DNA of 64,000 nucleotides from Acidimicrobiaceae bacterium (lineage in GTDB: Bacteria; Actinomycetota; Acidimicrobiia; Acidimicrobiales; UBA8190). Of this stretch, positions 35,446-43,778 are shown in pieces; position 1 is the first letter of the stretch, and every line of letters starts with the position of its first letter. The position numbers and the translations under genes are program-made. Location of the stretch: positions 124,001 to 188,000 of the forward strand of contig PLXQ01000077.1 of assembly GCA_003151475.1 (NCBI GenBank), written 5' to 3'. The notes under the pieces were generated by a model. The model saw only the letters and a program-made list of their open reading frames with translations, was not told the origin of the DNA and ran no database searches.

Positions 35446-36609
35446 TCATCCGGGAGTCAGCGCCTTTCCGAGTGCCGCGGCCGCGTCTCGGTCCCGTTCT
35501 GGTAACGCATGGGAGTACACCTTCAGCGTCACTGATGCATCTCGGTGGCCAAGGCGTCCGGCGACGGTCCGTACATCGTGGCCGGCTCCGATGAGTTCTG
35601 TGGCGGCGAAGTGACGCAGCGCATGCAGGTGAGTGTCCACTCCGACCTTCGTGGCGACCGACCTCACGTAGTGACTCACGGTGTCCGGAGCAATCGGGCT
35701 TACAAGGTCGTAGGTGAAGATGGGGGAGTCAGGCGTGATGGAGATTCCCAGGTCACCGGCCCGGTCCTCGGAAACCCTCAGGTGACGATTGAGGGTTTCT
35801 TCACCGAAAGTGTCGAGGGCCAGTCGCCTGGCGGCGTGGGTCTTCGTGTCCTTCGTGATGAGCTGCCCTCGGCCCATGGTGGCGACCGACCGCTCGATGG
35901 TCAAGGTATGGCCGGTCCAGTCCACGTCGCCCCACCGGAGCCCGCACAACTCACCACGTCGGGCACCGGTCACCGCAGCCATGGCGATGAGCGTGGCCAT
36001 GTCTGGGTCGTCTGATTCGGCGGCTTGGATCATGGCCTGCACCTCGGCCACCGTGGGAGCCGTGACGGTCTTCGAGACCAGCTTTGGCGGGCTGGCATCT
36101 GTAGCCGGGTTGGACGCGAGGAACTTCCATTTGACGGCCTGCCGGAAGCCGGCCCGCAGGACGGCGTGCACCTGTCGCACCGATGCAGGGGCAAGTCCCT
36201 CGTCGGAGAGGCCCTGGTAGAACTCGTCCAACTCGAGGGCGGTGACTTTTCGGGCCGCCACGTGCCCGAGGGCCGGGCTGATGCGCTTGTCAATGAGGCG
36301 CCGGTATTCCCGAAGGGTGGTGGGGGAGCGACCCTCGCTTGTGATCTGCTTCAGCCACTTGGTGAGCAACTGGTCCACAGTGACGCCCGCTCCCGCCGTC
36401 CTGCCGCTTCGGTTTCCCTCCAACTCCTTGACCAGCTTCGCCAGGGCCTTGTCAGCGGTAGTGACCTCGGGGTCATCGACGGCGTACCCCGGCCATCGCC
36501 GACTGACCTGGCCGTACTTGCCGGTGACCGGGTCACGTCCGGTCGCCACGCGCAGTTCGTAGACGGCGGACTTGCCGCGGCCACTGATCAGTCGCTTGGA
36601 GCCCTGCAT
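35446..36609 (-). CDS. tyrosine-family site-specific integrase
   Basis: This 387-residue phage/ICE-type integrase has an Arg/Gly-rich N-terminal AP2-like arm-binding part (ESAVYELRV-like KSAVYELRVATGRDPVTGKY). A SAM-like core-binding domain follows, then the catalytic domain with TGARRGELCGLRWGD (first Arg), HALRHFAATELIGAG (His-x2-Arg type) and AGRLGHRDASVTLKVYSHAL (His and the nucleophilic Tyr). All catalytic residues look intact. Its start lies 76 bp from the 3' end of tRNA-Lys, the classic position for an element integrated into a tRNA gene. Confidence 0.9.
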   Translation of the reverse strand: MQGSKRLISGRGKSAVYELRVATGRDPVTGKYGQVSRRWPGYAVDDPEVTTADKALAKLVKELEGNRSGRTAGAGVTVDQLLTKWLKQITSEGRSPTTLREYRRLIDKRISPALGHVAARKVTALELDEFYQGLSDEGLAPASVRQVHAVLRAGFRQAVKWKFLASNPATDASPPKLVSKTVTAPTVAEVQAMIQAAESDDPDMATLIAMAAVTGARRGELCGLRWGDVDWTGHTLTIERSVATMGRGQLITKDTKTHAARRLALDTFGEETLNRHLRVSEDRAGDLGISITPDSPIFTYDLVSPIAPDTVSHYVRSVATKVGVDTHLHALRHFAATELIGAGHDVRTVAGRLGHRDASVTLKVYSHALPERDRDAAAALGKALTPG

Positions 36610-36630
36610 GTGGCGAGTCTACCGTATTCT

Positions 36631-36675
36631 GGGTTTTTTGTGGGTTTCCCCTTCGGGTCCCACTCGCAAAAACCC
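36631..36675. repeat. inverted repeat between integrase and tRNA-Lys
   Basis: GGGTTTTTTGTGGG (36631-36644) pairs imperfectly with CCCACTCGCAAAAACCC (36659-36675). It could be a terminator for tRNA-Lys, an integrase operator or part of an attachment site. Confidence 0.4.
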
Positions 36676-36684
36676 TGTCTGACC

Positions 36685-36759
36685 TGGTGCGCCCCTCGGG
36701 ATTCGAACCCGAAACCTGCGGATTAAGAGTCCGTTGCTCTGCCGTTGAGCTAGAGGCGC
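36685..36759 (-). tRNA. tRNA-Lys (anticodon CTT)
   Basis: The cloverleaf reads 5' GCGCCTC acceptor, D-arm GCTC...GAGC, and anticodon loop CTCTTAA with CTT. The T-arm is TCGGGTTCGAATCCCGA, with discriminator A and an encoded CCA. The anticodon stem has one A-C mismatch at its base. It is the probable integration target of the adjacent integrase. Confidence 0.93.
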
Positions 36760-36816
36760 ATCGCCGAGTGTAGAAGATGACGCCCAAGCCGTGGTACGGC
36801 TGGCACGACGATCAAT

Positions 36817-36893
36817 TGGGGTGACCGAGGGGACTTGAACCCCCGACCTCCAGGGCCACAACCTGGCGCTCTAACCAACTGAGCTACGGCCAC
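36817..36893 (-). tRNA. tRNA-His (anticodon GTG)
   Basis: The acceptor GTGGCCG pairs with CGGTCAC. The D-arm contains AGCTCAGTTGGTTAGAGC, the anticodon loop TTGTGGC has GTG, and the T-arm is GGGGGTTCAAGTCCCCT. The discriminator is C with an encoded CCA, as expected for tRNA-His. Confidence 0.95.
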
Positions 36894-37001
36894 CGTGCCG
36901 GTCCAGCATGGCACAAGCCACACACGGCGTCGGCCGGACCGAGAGGTAGCCTTGGGCCAACGGGATGACCAGGTCAGCCAGCGGCCGGACTGGCGCCACC
37001 C

Positions 37002-37075
37002 GCCTCCGTAGCTCAACTGGATAGAGCAGGTGGTTTCTACCCACCAGGTTGCGGGTTCGACTCCTGCCGGGGGCA
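37002..37075 (+). tRNA. tRNA-Arg (anticodon TCT)
   Basis: The acceptor GCCTCCG pairs with CGGGGGC. The D-arm has AGCTCAACTGGATAGAGC, the anticodon stem-loop is GGTGG TTTCTAC CCACC (TCT), and the T-arm is TGCGGGTTCGACTCCTGCC. The 3' CCA is not encoded (ACCG follows). Confidence 0.93.
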
Positions 37076-37453
37076 CCGAGGTGAGGGCGGCACTCGCCCT
37101 CGGCCAATAGGGGATCGCACTTTTCCGGCGGTGCTTCAACCTGAGGTTCCTCTCTCTTCCGCGGCGTGTCGCGGGACGGTTGGGGTCCGGTTGGCCCTGT
37201 GGTGTGTCGGTTGTCCGGCCATGACGGTCCTGGGTCGCGAGTCCTAGTCACAAGTGGTGACGGGTCTGTCGTCCTCGTCATAAATTGGGCGAGACACGGC
37301 CCTTCGCACCCGGAGCGCGACGGTAAAATGGCAGTGCTCAGGTCTCGTGTCCGTGTTGTCGGAGACGACGATGTGGAGCCGGCCATTCGGCTCGGAGCTT
37401 CTCGGGGGGGAAGGTGGGGTGTGCGAGGTGTCCGTCATGAGAAGGTGGGGCGC

Positions 37454-39631
37454 GATCGTCTGAATGTCCGCCGAGGCGCCACCGGCCGACCGCGGCGATC
37501 CCTCATTCGTGTTGTTGGAGCCACGATGGTGGTGGCCGTCGTCGCTGGTGCGGTCGGCACGGTGCCGGCCAGTGCCGACAAGGCGCCGCGTTCGTGGTCC
37601 GTCCAGCAGCAGTACCAGCCGAAGACCGGCCCACTACTCTCGGTATCGTGCCCGACCTCCTCTGATTGTTGGGCGGTCGGTGTCAACTCCGTAGACGGCG
37701 GAGCCGTGGTCGCCACCACCGACGGGGGTCACACCTGGAGCACCGAGACCCTCCCGATCGCGACGAGCTATGTCACGAGCATCTCCTGTCCCACCGTCTC
37801 GAACTGCTGGGCGTCCGGACTCGATGCGGAAGGCGGCGTCGTGATTGCCACTGCCGACGGGGGAACCACGTGGGAGACGGAGACCCTCCCGAGTGCGACG
37901 GAACAACTCAAGAGCATCTCGTGTCCGACCACGTCCGACTGCTGGGCTGCCGGGGTGACCGATACCGGTCCCACCTCTGTCAATGTGATCGTCGGAACCA
38001 GCGACGGGGGCGCCACTTGGAGCGACGAGACGGTTCCGAATGGCGCCTACGCGATCAGCAGCATCTCCTGTCCGACGACCTCAGACTGCTGGGCCGCCGG
38101 TGCCAACGAACGAGTCCCGGCCGGCGTGGTCATCGCCACCACCGACGGGGGCGCCACGTGGAACCCGGAGACCCTCCCGGCTGCGGCGGGAGCCATCGTC
38201 AGCCTGTCATGTCCGACGGCCTCGAACTGCTGGGCCGCCGACCGTGCCGACGGCTCCTCCTCCACGGTGATCGCCACCATCGACGGGGGGAGCGCCTGGA
38301 ATACCGAGACTCTTCCGAACGACTCGTACGACCTCACGGGGATCTCGTGTGCCACCGCCTCGGCGTGCTTCGCCGTGGGCGAGGACGGCACCTTGTCCGG
38401 AGCCGTGGTTGCTACCAGCAACGGGGGAAGCACCTGGAGCCCGCAGACCTTCCCGCAGGGCACAGAGTTGCTCGACGCCATCTCGTGCGGGTCCCCGTCG
38501 GCCTGTGTGGCCGTGGGTTTCGACGAGAGCTTCTCCGGTGTCGTCGCCTCGACCACGGACGGCGGTGTCACCTGGACTCTCGAGAGTCTTCCCGTCGGCA
38601 CCGCCGCACTGGACGCCATCTCGTGTCCCACCGCCTCTGATTGCTGGGCGGTGGGTCAAGGGACCAACGACGTGAGATCCACCATGAACGGAGGAGCGAC
38701 ATGGCACGCCGAGAACCTCCCCGCTACGAATCTGTTCCTCGCCGGCATCTCCTGTCCGACCACGTCGAACTGCTGGGCGGTCAGAGCCGGCGGTCCTTTG
38801 GGAGATGCCGTCGTTCTCGCCACCAGCGACGGGGGGGCGACGTGGTCGCCACAGACCCTCCCACCGGGAACCTCTCTTCTGCGCGGCATCTCGTGTCCGA
38901 CGGCGTCTGATTGTTCGGTCGTCGGTACGGGCGCACTGGGCGTCGTCGTGGTCTCGACCACCGACGGAGGGAACACCTGGAGCTCGCACGTCGCTCCGGG
39001 GGCGTTGGGTTCGGCCTCCGGGTCGGCGAGCGCCATCTCCTGCCCGACGGTCTCGGATTGCTGGGCCGTCGGTGTCGACCATGGCCACGCCACCCCCGCC
39101 ATCATGCGCACCGCCGACGGCGGCACCAGCTGGCGAATCGAGCGGCTGCCGAAGGGGATTGCGGTGCTCGACGCCATCTCCTGTGTCGGAACAGCGAACT
39201 GTTGGGCCGTCGGTGGTCGCAGCGACGGCACCGGCGCCGTGCTGGCCAGCACCGATGCCGGGAGGCATTGGAGCACCCAGCGGTTACCGAAGAGAGTGGG
39301 GAACCTGAACGCCATCTCGTGTGCCAGCACCAGCGACTGCTGGGTCACGGGCGGGGGAGGGGTCGCCATCGCCGCGTCCGGCACGGGCACCTCCGCCGGC
39401 GGGTCGTCAGGTCAGATCTTGGCCACCACGAACGGAGGCATGCGCTGGCGGTCCGAGACGCTCCCGGCGGGAACGGCCGCTGTGCGCGCCGTCTCGTGCC
39501 CTGACACGTCGGACTGCTGGGCGCTGGCCGCGACATCGAACGACGTCGTGATCCTCACCCTGGGGGCCACGGCGCCGCCCGTGATCACCGGAGACCGCCA
39601 CCTCCACGACCGCAGCGACCGGAGGACCTAA
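37454..39631 (+). CDS. secreted 14-repeat beta-propeller-like protein
   Basis: The frame encodes a signal peptide (SLIRVVGATMVVAVVAGAVG ending VPASA) followed by 13 full repeats of about 46 residues and a partial fourteenth. Each repeat has a xxISCPTxSDCWAVG strand with two cysteines (C-x5-C) and a TTDGGxTWxxETLP strand. These resemble the Asp-box-like units of Ycf48/sialidase-type propellers. Fourteen units would build two seven-bladed propellers. The start is uncertain: GTG 37454 gives a compact signal peptide, but the frame is open to 37166 and ATG 37328 is also possible. The role is probably extracellular binding; no catalytic residue is evident. Confidence 0.75.
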   Translation, partial: DRLNVRRGATGRPRRSLIRVVGATMVVAVVAGAVGTVPASADKAPRSWSVQQQYQPKTGPLLSVSCPTSSDCWAVGVNSVDGGAVVATTDGGHTWSTETLPIATSYVTSISCPTVSNCWASGLDAEGGVVIATADGGTTWETETLPSATEQLKSISCPTTSDCWAAGVTDTGPTSVNVIVGTSDGGATWSDETVPNGAYAISSISCPTTSDCWAAGANERVPAGVVIATTDGGATWNPETLPAAAGAIVSLSCPTASNCWAADRADGSSSTVIATIDGGSAWNTETLPNDSYDLTGISCATASACFAVGEDGTLSGAVVATSNGGSTWSPQTFPQGTELLDAISCGSPSACVAVGFDESFSGVVASTTDGGVTWTLESLPVGTAALDAISCPTASDCWAVGQGTNDVRSTMNGGATWHAENLPATNLFLAGISCPTTSNCWAVRAGGPLGDAVVLATSDGGATWSPQTLPPGTSLLRGISCPTASDCSVVGTGALGVVVVSTTDGGNTWSSHVAPGALGSASGSASAISCPTVSDCWAVGVDHGHATPAIMRTADGGTSWRIERLPKGIAVLDAISCVGTANCWAVGGRSDGTGAVLASTDAGRHWSTQRLPKRVGNLNAISCASTSDCWVTGGGGVAIAASGTGTSAGGSSGQILATTNGGMRWRSETLPAGTAAVRAVSCPDTSDCWALAATSNDVVILTLGATAPPVITGDRHLHDRSDRRT

Positions 39632-41601
39632 CGGAGCGAGGCGGGGTGGATCCGCGTGGCGTCGGTGAGCCAGGGCCGAAGTCGATCGAGCGGCATGGGG
39701 CGGGCGAAGAGGTAGCCCTGGGCGACATCGCATCCCATCCGGCACAGCTCGCCGGCGACATCTTCGGTCTCCACACCCTCGGCCACGACACGCAGGGCGA
39801 GGTTGTGTCCCAGATCGACGATGGAGCGAACGATGGCGCAATGGGCTGGATCGGAGGTCATGTCGGTCACGAATCCCTGGTCGATCTTCAGCTCATGGAC
39901 AGGAAGCGATGACAAGAAGCTGAGCGAGGTCTGTCCCACGCCGAAGTCGTCGATACTGATGGCGACACCGAAGGTTGCGAGCTCGGCCAGCACCACCGCC
40001 GCGTGGCTCGGATCAGTGAGCAGAGCGGTCTCGGTGATCTCGATGATGAGGCGGTCGGCGGACACGCCATGCTTGCGCAGGGCGGCGATCACTTGGCTGG
40101 CGAACTCGCCGCTAGAGATGTTGCGGGCCGACACATTGACCGACATTCGAATCTGTGAGAGTTCGGTCTTCTGAGACATGTCGCTGAGAGCTCGCTGCAA
40201 GACCCATTGCGTCAATTTGTCGATGAGGTCCGTCCGTTCGGCCAGAGGCACGAACCTGTCGGGGGAGAGAAGTCCGAGAGAGGGGTGCTCCCAGCGGACC
40301 AACGCCTCTACGGCTTCGACGCGTCGGTGGGGCAGAGCCATCTTGGGCTGGTAGTGCAGGACCAGTTCATCGTTGTCTATGGCGTGACGCAGATCACCGA
40401 TGAGGGCCAGATTGCCGGCGTCGTAATGATCCTGGCTGGGGTCGTAGCGAACGACACCGGTGTGCTGAGCTTTGGCCACGTAGAGCGCCACATCGGCTCG
40501 CTGCAGGAGCTCGTCGACCTCGATGCCGTCTTCGGGGCTCAGGACAAAGCCGATACTGGACTCGATCGAGAGAGGGAGTCCACTCACCTCGACCTCGTTC
40601 TCAATCACCTCGCGCAACCGGTGGAGCACCTCTTCAGGGTTCTTGACGTCACACAGGACCACCCCGAATTCATCGCCCCCCAGCCGAGCCACGGCGTCTT
40701 CGGGACGCGTGAATGCCACCAATCGCTGGGCCAACTTGGTCAGGAGCTCGTCACCGTTGTGATGGCCCAACGTGTCGTTGATCTCCTTGAACCGGTCAAG
40801 GTCGATAATGGCCAGTGCGGCGTGCGACTGCGTCGCGACGGCGTCCCTTACGGCCTGTTGGGCTCTGTGGTGGAAGAGCGAGCGATTGGGAAGCTCGGTC
40901 AAAAGATCGTGTTCGGCCAGAAACTTGTTGCGCGTCACCTGCTGACGGAGACCCTGAGTCAGTGATACGGAAAGGGCGAACAGAAGCAGGTAGAGCGCCA
41001 CCAGGCCGGCCAACAGATCGCGGTAGAGCCGGTGCAGACCCGAAGAGACGTCAACATTGATCGGTGCGTAGGGGAGATACACCTCGAGGACTCCGACCTG
41101 ATGCGCAGGAGTTCCGGCCGTCAGTGGCGTGTAGACCTCGACGGCTGCCGGCCCGGTGGCGCCATGGTCGTTGATGTCGGTATTCAGGTGGGTGAGACGG
41201 GCCACGGTGGCACCGTGCGCGGCGGCGACGGCATCGTCCTCGGGCGTGGCTCCGAAACCCGAACCGTCATCGGAGAAGGCGACGTTTCCCGCCAGGTTCC
41301 GTACTCGGAGCCGAAGGACGTTGTGGCTTCGCACCGACCGGTCGACGAGCCGGTCGAGGCCCGTGATCTCGTCCCTGTCGAGCCGGGCGCCGAGCGGACG
41401 GCCGTCGAGGAGCGGGTCCACGCCCGTCTCGGCCACGAGGAGCGCTTCTGAGCGCCCCTCGGCCAGGCCTCTCTGGCGGGCTTCGGACCGGTAACTGGCG
41501 GCGAGCACGAATCCCAGACCGGCGACCATGACGAGGCTGGAGACTGCGTAGATGGCGAACATCCGAGGCAGTGAGCGAGCACTCTTGCCACCTGTTTTCA
41601 C
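39628..41601 (-). CDS. GGDEF-EAL membrane protein (cyclic-di-GMP turnover)
   Basis: I chose GTG 41601 (VKTGGKSARSLP) after GAAAGAGA, giving 657 residues; the frame opens further upstream but overlaps the divergent parA. A membrane helix (FAIYAVSSLVMVAGLGFVLA) precedes a periplasmic sensor domain of about 160 residues and a second membrane helix near 190-210. GGDEF follows, with RLGGDEFGVV intact, then EAL with EALVRW, DDFGVGQTSL and VVAEGVET intact. Both synthase and phosphodiesterase activities are therefore possible. Its stop codon overlaps that of the repeat protein (CTAA). Confidence 0.85.
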   Translation of the reverse strand: MKTGGKSARSLPRMFAIYAVSSLVMVAGLGFVLAASYRSEARQRGLAEGRSEALLVAETGVDPLLDGRPLGARLDRDEITGLDRLVDRSVRSHNVLRLRVRNLAGNVAFSDDGSGFGATPEDDAVAAAHGATVARLTHLNTDINDHGATGPAAVEVYTPLTAGTPAHQVGVLEVYLPYAPINVDVSSGLHRLYRDLLAGLVALYLLLFALSVSLTQGLRQQVTRNKFLAEHDLLTELPNRSLFHHRAQQAVRDAVATQSHAALAIIDLDRFKEINDTLGHHNGDELLTKLAQRLVAFTRPEDAVARLGGDEFGVVLCDVKNPEEVLHRLREVIENEVEVSGLPLSIESSIGFVLSPEDGIEVDELLQRADVALYVAKAQHTGVVRYDPSQDHYDAGNLALIGDLRHAIDNDELVLHYQPKMALPHRRVEAVEALVRWEHPSLGLLSPDRFVPLAERTDLIDKLTQWVLQRALSDMSQKTELSQIRMSVNVSARNISSGEFASQVIAALRKHGVSADRLIIEITETALLTDPSHAAVVLAELATFGVAISIDDFGVGQTSLSFLSSLPVHELKIDQGFVTDMTSDPAHCAIVRSIVDLGHNLALRVVAEGVETEDVAGELCRMGCDVAQGYLFARPMPLDRLRPWLTDATRIHPASLR

Positions 41602-41781
41602 TCTCTTTCTTCGGTAGGGACGGTCTGCGACTTGATCGCCCGTGCCTGAGCGCCTGGTGCCGGTCCCGGGGTTCGGCCGGCGGCGGCGTTGCCGGACGAG
41701 AGAACAGACCCGGCCCCGGCCCGGGTCCCGATGGTCGGGCCCGGCCACGGGCACCGGGACGATCGCTTTAGACTGCGCGTC

Positions 41782-42558
41782 GTGGCACGGGTGGTGGCGG
41801 TAGCAAACCAAAAAGGGGGTGTCGCCAAGACGACGACGGTGCACGCCCTGGGTTTCGCCCTGGCCGAGCTCGGACGGCGCGTGCTCCTGGTGGACCTCGA
41901 TCCTCAGGCCTGTCTCACCTACTCCGTCGGGATCGACCCCGACACCCTGGGCCACTCCCTGCATGACGTCTTCGTCCGCAAGATGAAGGCGGCCGACGCC
42001 CGGCGGACGCTGTCAGCCATCGAGGGCATCGACATCTTGCCCTCCACCATCGACCTGGCCGGGTCCGAGGTTCACCTCCTCACCCGCACGGGGCGCGAAC
42101 ACGTATTGGCGCGCGCACTGCTCCCGGTCATGGACGACTACGACGTCGTGCTCATCGACTGCCCGCCGTCGCTGGGAGTCCTCACCATCAACGGTCTCAC
42201 CGCCGCCGCCGAGGTCCTCGTTCCACTCCAGTGCGAGGCGCTCAGCCACCGCGGTGTCGGCCAGCTTCTCGAGACGATCGACGACGTTCGCATGTTCGCC
42301 AACGCCGATCTGCAGGTGCGCGGGGTCGTCGCCACCATGTACGACGAGCGCACCCGGCACTCGAGGGCCGTCCTCGACGACGTGAAGGAGCGCTACGGAT
42401 TACCGGTATTCGACCCGCCGGTGCGCAAGTCGATTCGCTTCGCCGAAGCTCCGCTGAGCGGCCTGTGCATTTTGCAGCATGCGCCGAACTCTCCGGGAGC
42501 TGAGGCCTACCGCGCCATCGCCCGCCAACTCGATGCCGACCCCCGTGCGCCGCGCTGA
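41782..42558 (+). CDS. ParA/MinD-family ATPase (orphan)
   Basis: From GTG 41782 the 258-residue protein begins VVAVANQKGGVAKTTTVHAL, the deviant Walker A of ParA. LLVDLDPQACLTYSVG and VVLIDCPPSLGVLTINGL (Walker B) follow. No ParB gene or parS-like repeat is next to it, so it is an orphan that may position some other cargo. The following gene starts 29 bp downstream and may be co-transcribed. Starting at 41689 would add an unlikely Pro/Arg-rich leader. Confidence 0.85.
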   Translation: MARVVAVANQKGGVAKTTTVHALGFALAELGRRVLLVDLDPQACLTYSVGIDPDTLGHSLHDVFVRKMKAADARRTLSAIEGIDILPSTIDLAGSEVHLLTRTGREHVLARALLPVMDDYDVVLIDCPPSLGVLTINGLTAAAEVLVPLQCEALSHRGVGQLLETIDDVRMFANADLQVRGVVATMYDERTRHSRAVLDDVKERYGLPVFDPPVRKSIRFAEAPLSGLCILQHAPNSPGAEAYRAIARQLDADPRAPR

Positions 42559-42587
42559 GGCCACCGCCCGAGGAAGGACGCGCCCCG

Positions 42588-43112
42588 GTGTCCGACGCCC
42601 CCGACCCCCTCGGTAAGCGGGCCCTGTACTGGGCCCCGGCCGAACGCCACGAAGACGGGCCCCGCAACGCCGACGAGACCTACGTGGCGGGGAAGCGGGC
42701 ATTGTTCTCCGACGCCGGCACCGCGCCGTCCACCGCGCCGTCCACCGCGACCTCCGAGCCAGGCACGTTCGCCCGGGTTCCGGGTGCGGCCCGCGCCCTG
42801 TCGGGCCGGTCCGGACACCCGTCGAATCGCCGGGCTCACGACGACTGGCCGGCCCGAGAAACGAACGAAGGCCTTGGCGGTGGTCGTCCCGACGACCTGG
42901 AGCGCCCTGTCGGTTCGGGCATGTTCGGCTCACTGACGTTGCACTGCTCGTCGTGCCGGGTCCGGTCCCATGTGGATCTGGTGGAATACGTCGTGCTCCA
43001 CCTGCCCCTGTGGTTCTGGAGACCGGGCCGCGGGTACACGAGGTTCATGTCTTGTCCGGCGTGTCACCGGCGGACCTGGGTCAGCGCGTCGTGGACAGGA
43101 TGGTCACGCTGA
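42588..43112 (+). CDS. hypothetical zinc-ribbon-like protein
   Basis: This 174-residue protein starts at GTG 42588. The first 105 residues are low-complexity, Ala/Pro/Arg-rich and probably disordered. The C-terminal 65 residues are compact: LTLHCSSCRVRSHVDLVEYV, then PLWFWRPGRGYTRFMSCPAC. Two C-x2-C pairs suggest a zinc ribbon. I recognise no named family, although the compact C-terminus looks conserved. It may be translated from the same mRNA as the ParA ATPase. Confidence 0.55.
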   Translation: MSDAPDPLGKRALYWAPAERHEDGPRNADETYVAGKRALFSDAGTAPSTAPSTATSEPGTFARVPGAARALSGRSGHPSNRRAHDDWPARETNEGLGGGRPDDLERPVGSGMFGSLTLHCSSCRVRSHVDLVEYVVLHLPLWFWRPGRGYTRFMSCPACHRRTWVSASWTGWSR

Positions 43113-43141
43113 CCATGACGTCCAGGGTGGGCGCGTAGCAC

Positions 43142-43774
43142 GTGGTCGCCAGCATCACGAGCTGGCTCCTGCACCTTCACGGCCCGACCGTCTACGTGGT
43201 GGTGGGGCTGTTGGTCTTCTTCGAGGTCGCCATTGTCGTGGGATTCTTCGTCCCCGGTGAGATCGCCGCCATCATCGGCGGGGTGATCGCCAGCCAACAC
43301 CACGCCAATGTGGTGCTGATGGTGGTGCTCGTAGTCGTGGTAGCCACGGTCGGAAATGTGGTCGGCTATGAGGTCGGGCGCGTGATCGGGCCCTGGCTGT
43401 TCTCCCACAGACGACTGAGCGGCCACGCCGGCGTGGTCCGGGCCCAGGACCTCATCTCCCGCCGGGGTGGACCGGCCGTCGTCGCCGGTCGTTTTGTCGC
43501 CGTCGTACGCGCCGTTCTCCCGGGGCTGGTGGGAATGAGTGGAATGTCGCGTCGCCACTTTGCTCTTTTCAGTGCGGTGGGAGCCATGGTCTGGGGCACT
43601 TTGTGGGTCCTCGTCGGATTCGGACTCGGGCTGTCGTACACGAAGGTGACGAACACCGTCGGCCGGGTGACGCTCATCGTGGTGGCCGTGCTCGCCGTGG
43701 CGGGTCTCGGATTCATCCTTCGACGTCGCCTCCGCCGATCGCGGACAACGGCGGAGTGCGAACCCGACCGATAG
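43142..43774 (+). CDS. DedA-family membrane protein
   Basis: This 210-residue protein of the DedA/SNARE-associated (VTT) family has a hydrophobic N-terminus with FFEVAIVVGFFVPGEIAAII (the FxPGE motif), GNVVGYEVGRVIG and FVAVVRAVLPGLVGMSGMSR, the re-entrant loop with conserved Arg and Pro. DedA proteins move undecaprenyl phosphate or phospholipids across the membrane. The C-terminus ends in a basic tail. The start at GTG 43142 lies 29 bp after the preceding gene. Confidence 0.85.
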   Translation: MVASITSWLLHLHGPTVYVVVGLLVFFEVAIVVGFFVPGEIAAIIGGVIASQHHANVVLMVVLVVVVATVGNVVGYEVGRVIGPWLFSHRRLSGHAGVVRAQDLISRRGGPAVVAGRFVAVVRAVLPGLVGMSGMSRRHFALFSAVGAMVWGTLWVLVGFGLGLSYTKVTNTVGRVTLIVVAVLAVAGLGFILRRRLRRSRTTAECEPDR

Positions 43775-43778
43775 CTGC

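Noticed and set aside
37601-39500. Tandem DNA repeats suggesting a CRISPR-like array
   Set aside because: The periodicity of about 138 bp is that of protein repeats in an open frame; no short identical repeats with spacers.
41602-41964. N-terminal extension of the GGDEF-EAL frame
   Set aside because: It overlaps the divergent parA coding region and is low-complexity; GTG 41601 has a ribosome site.
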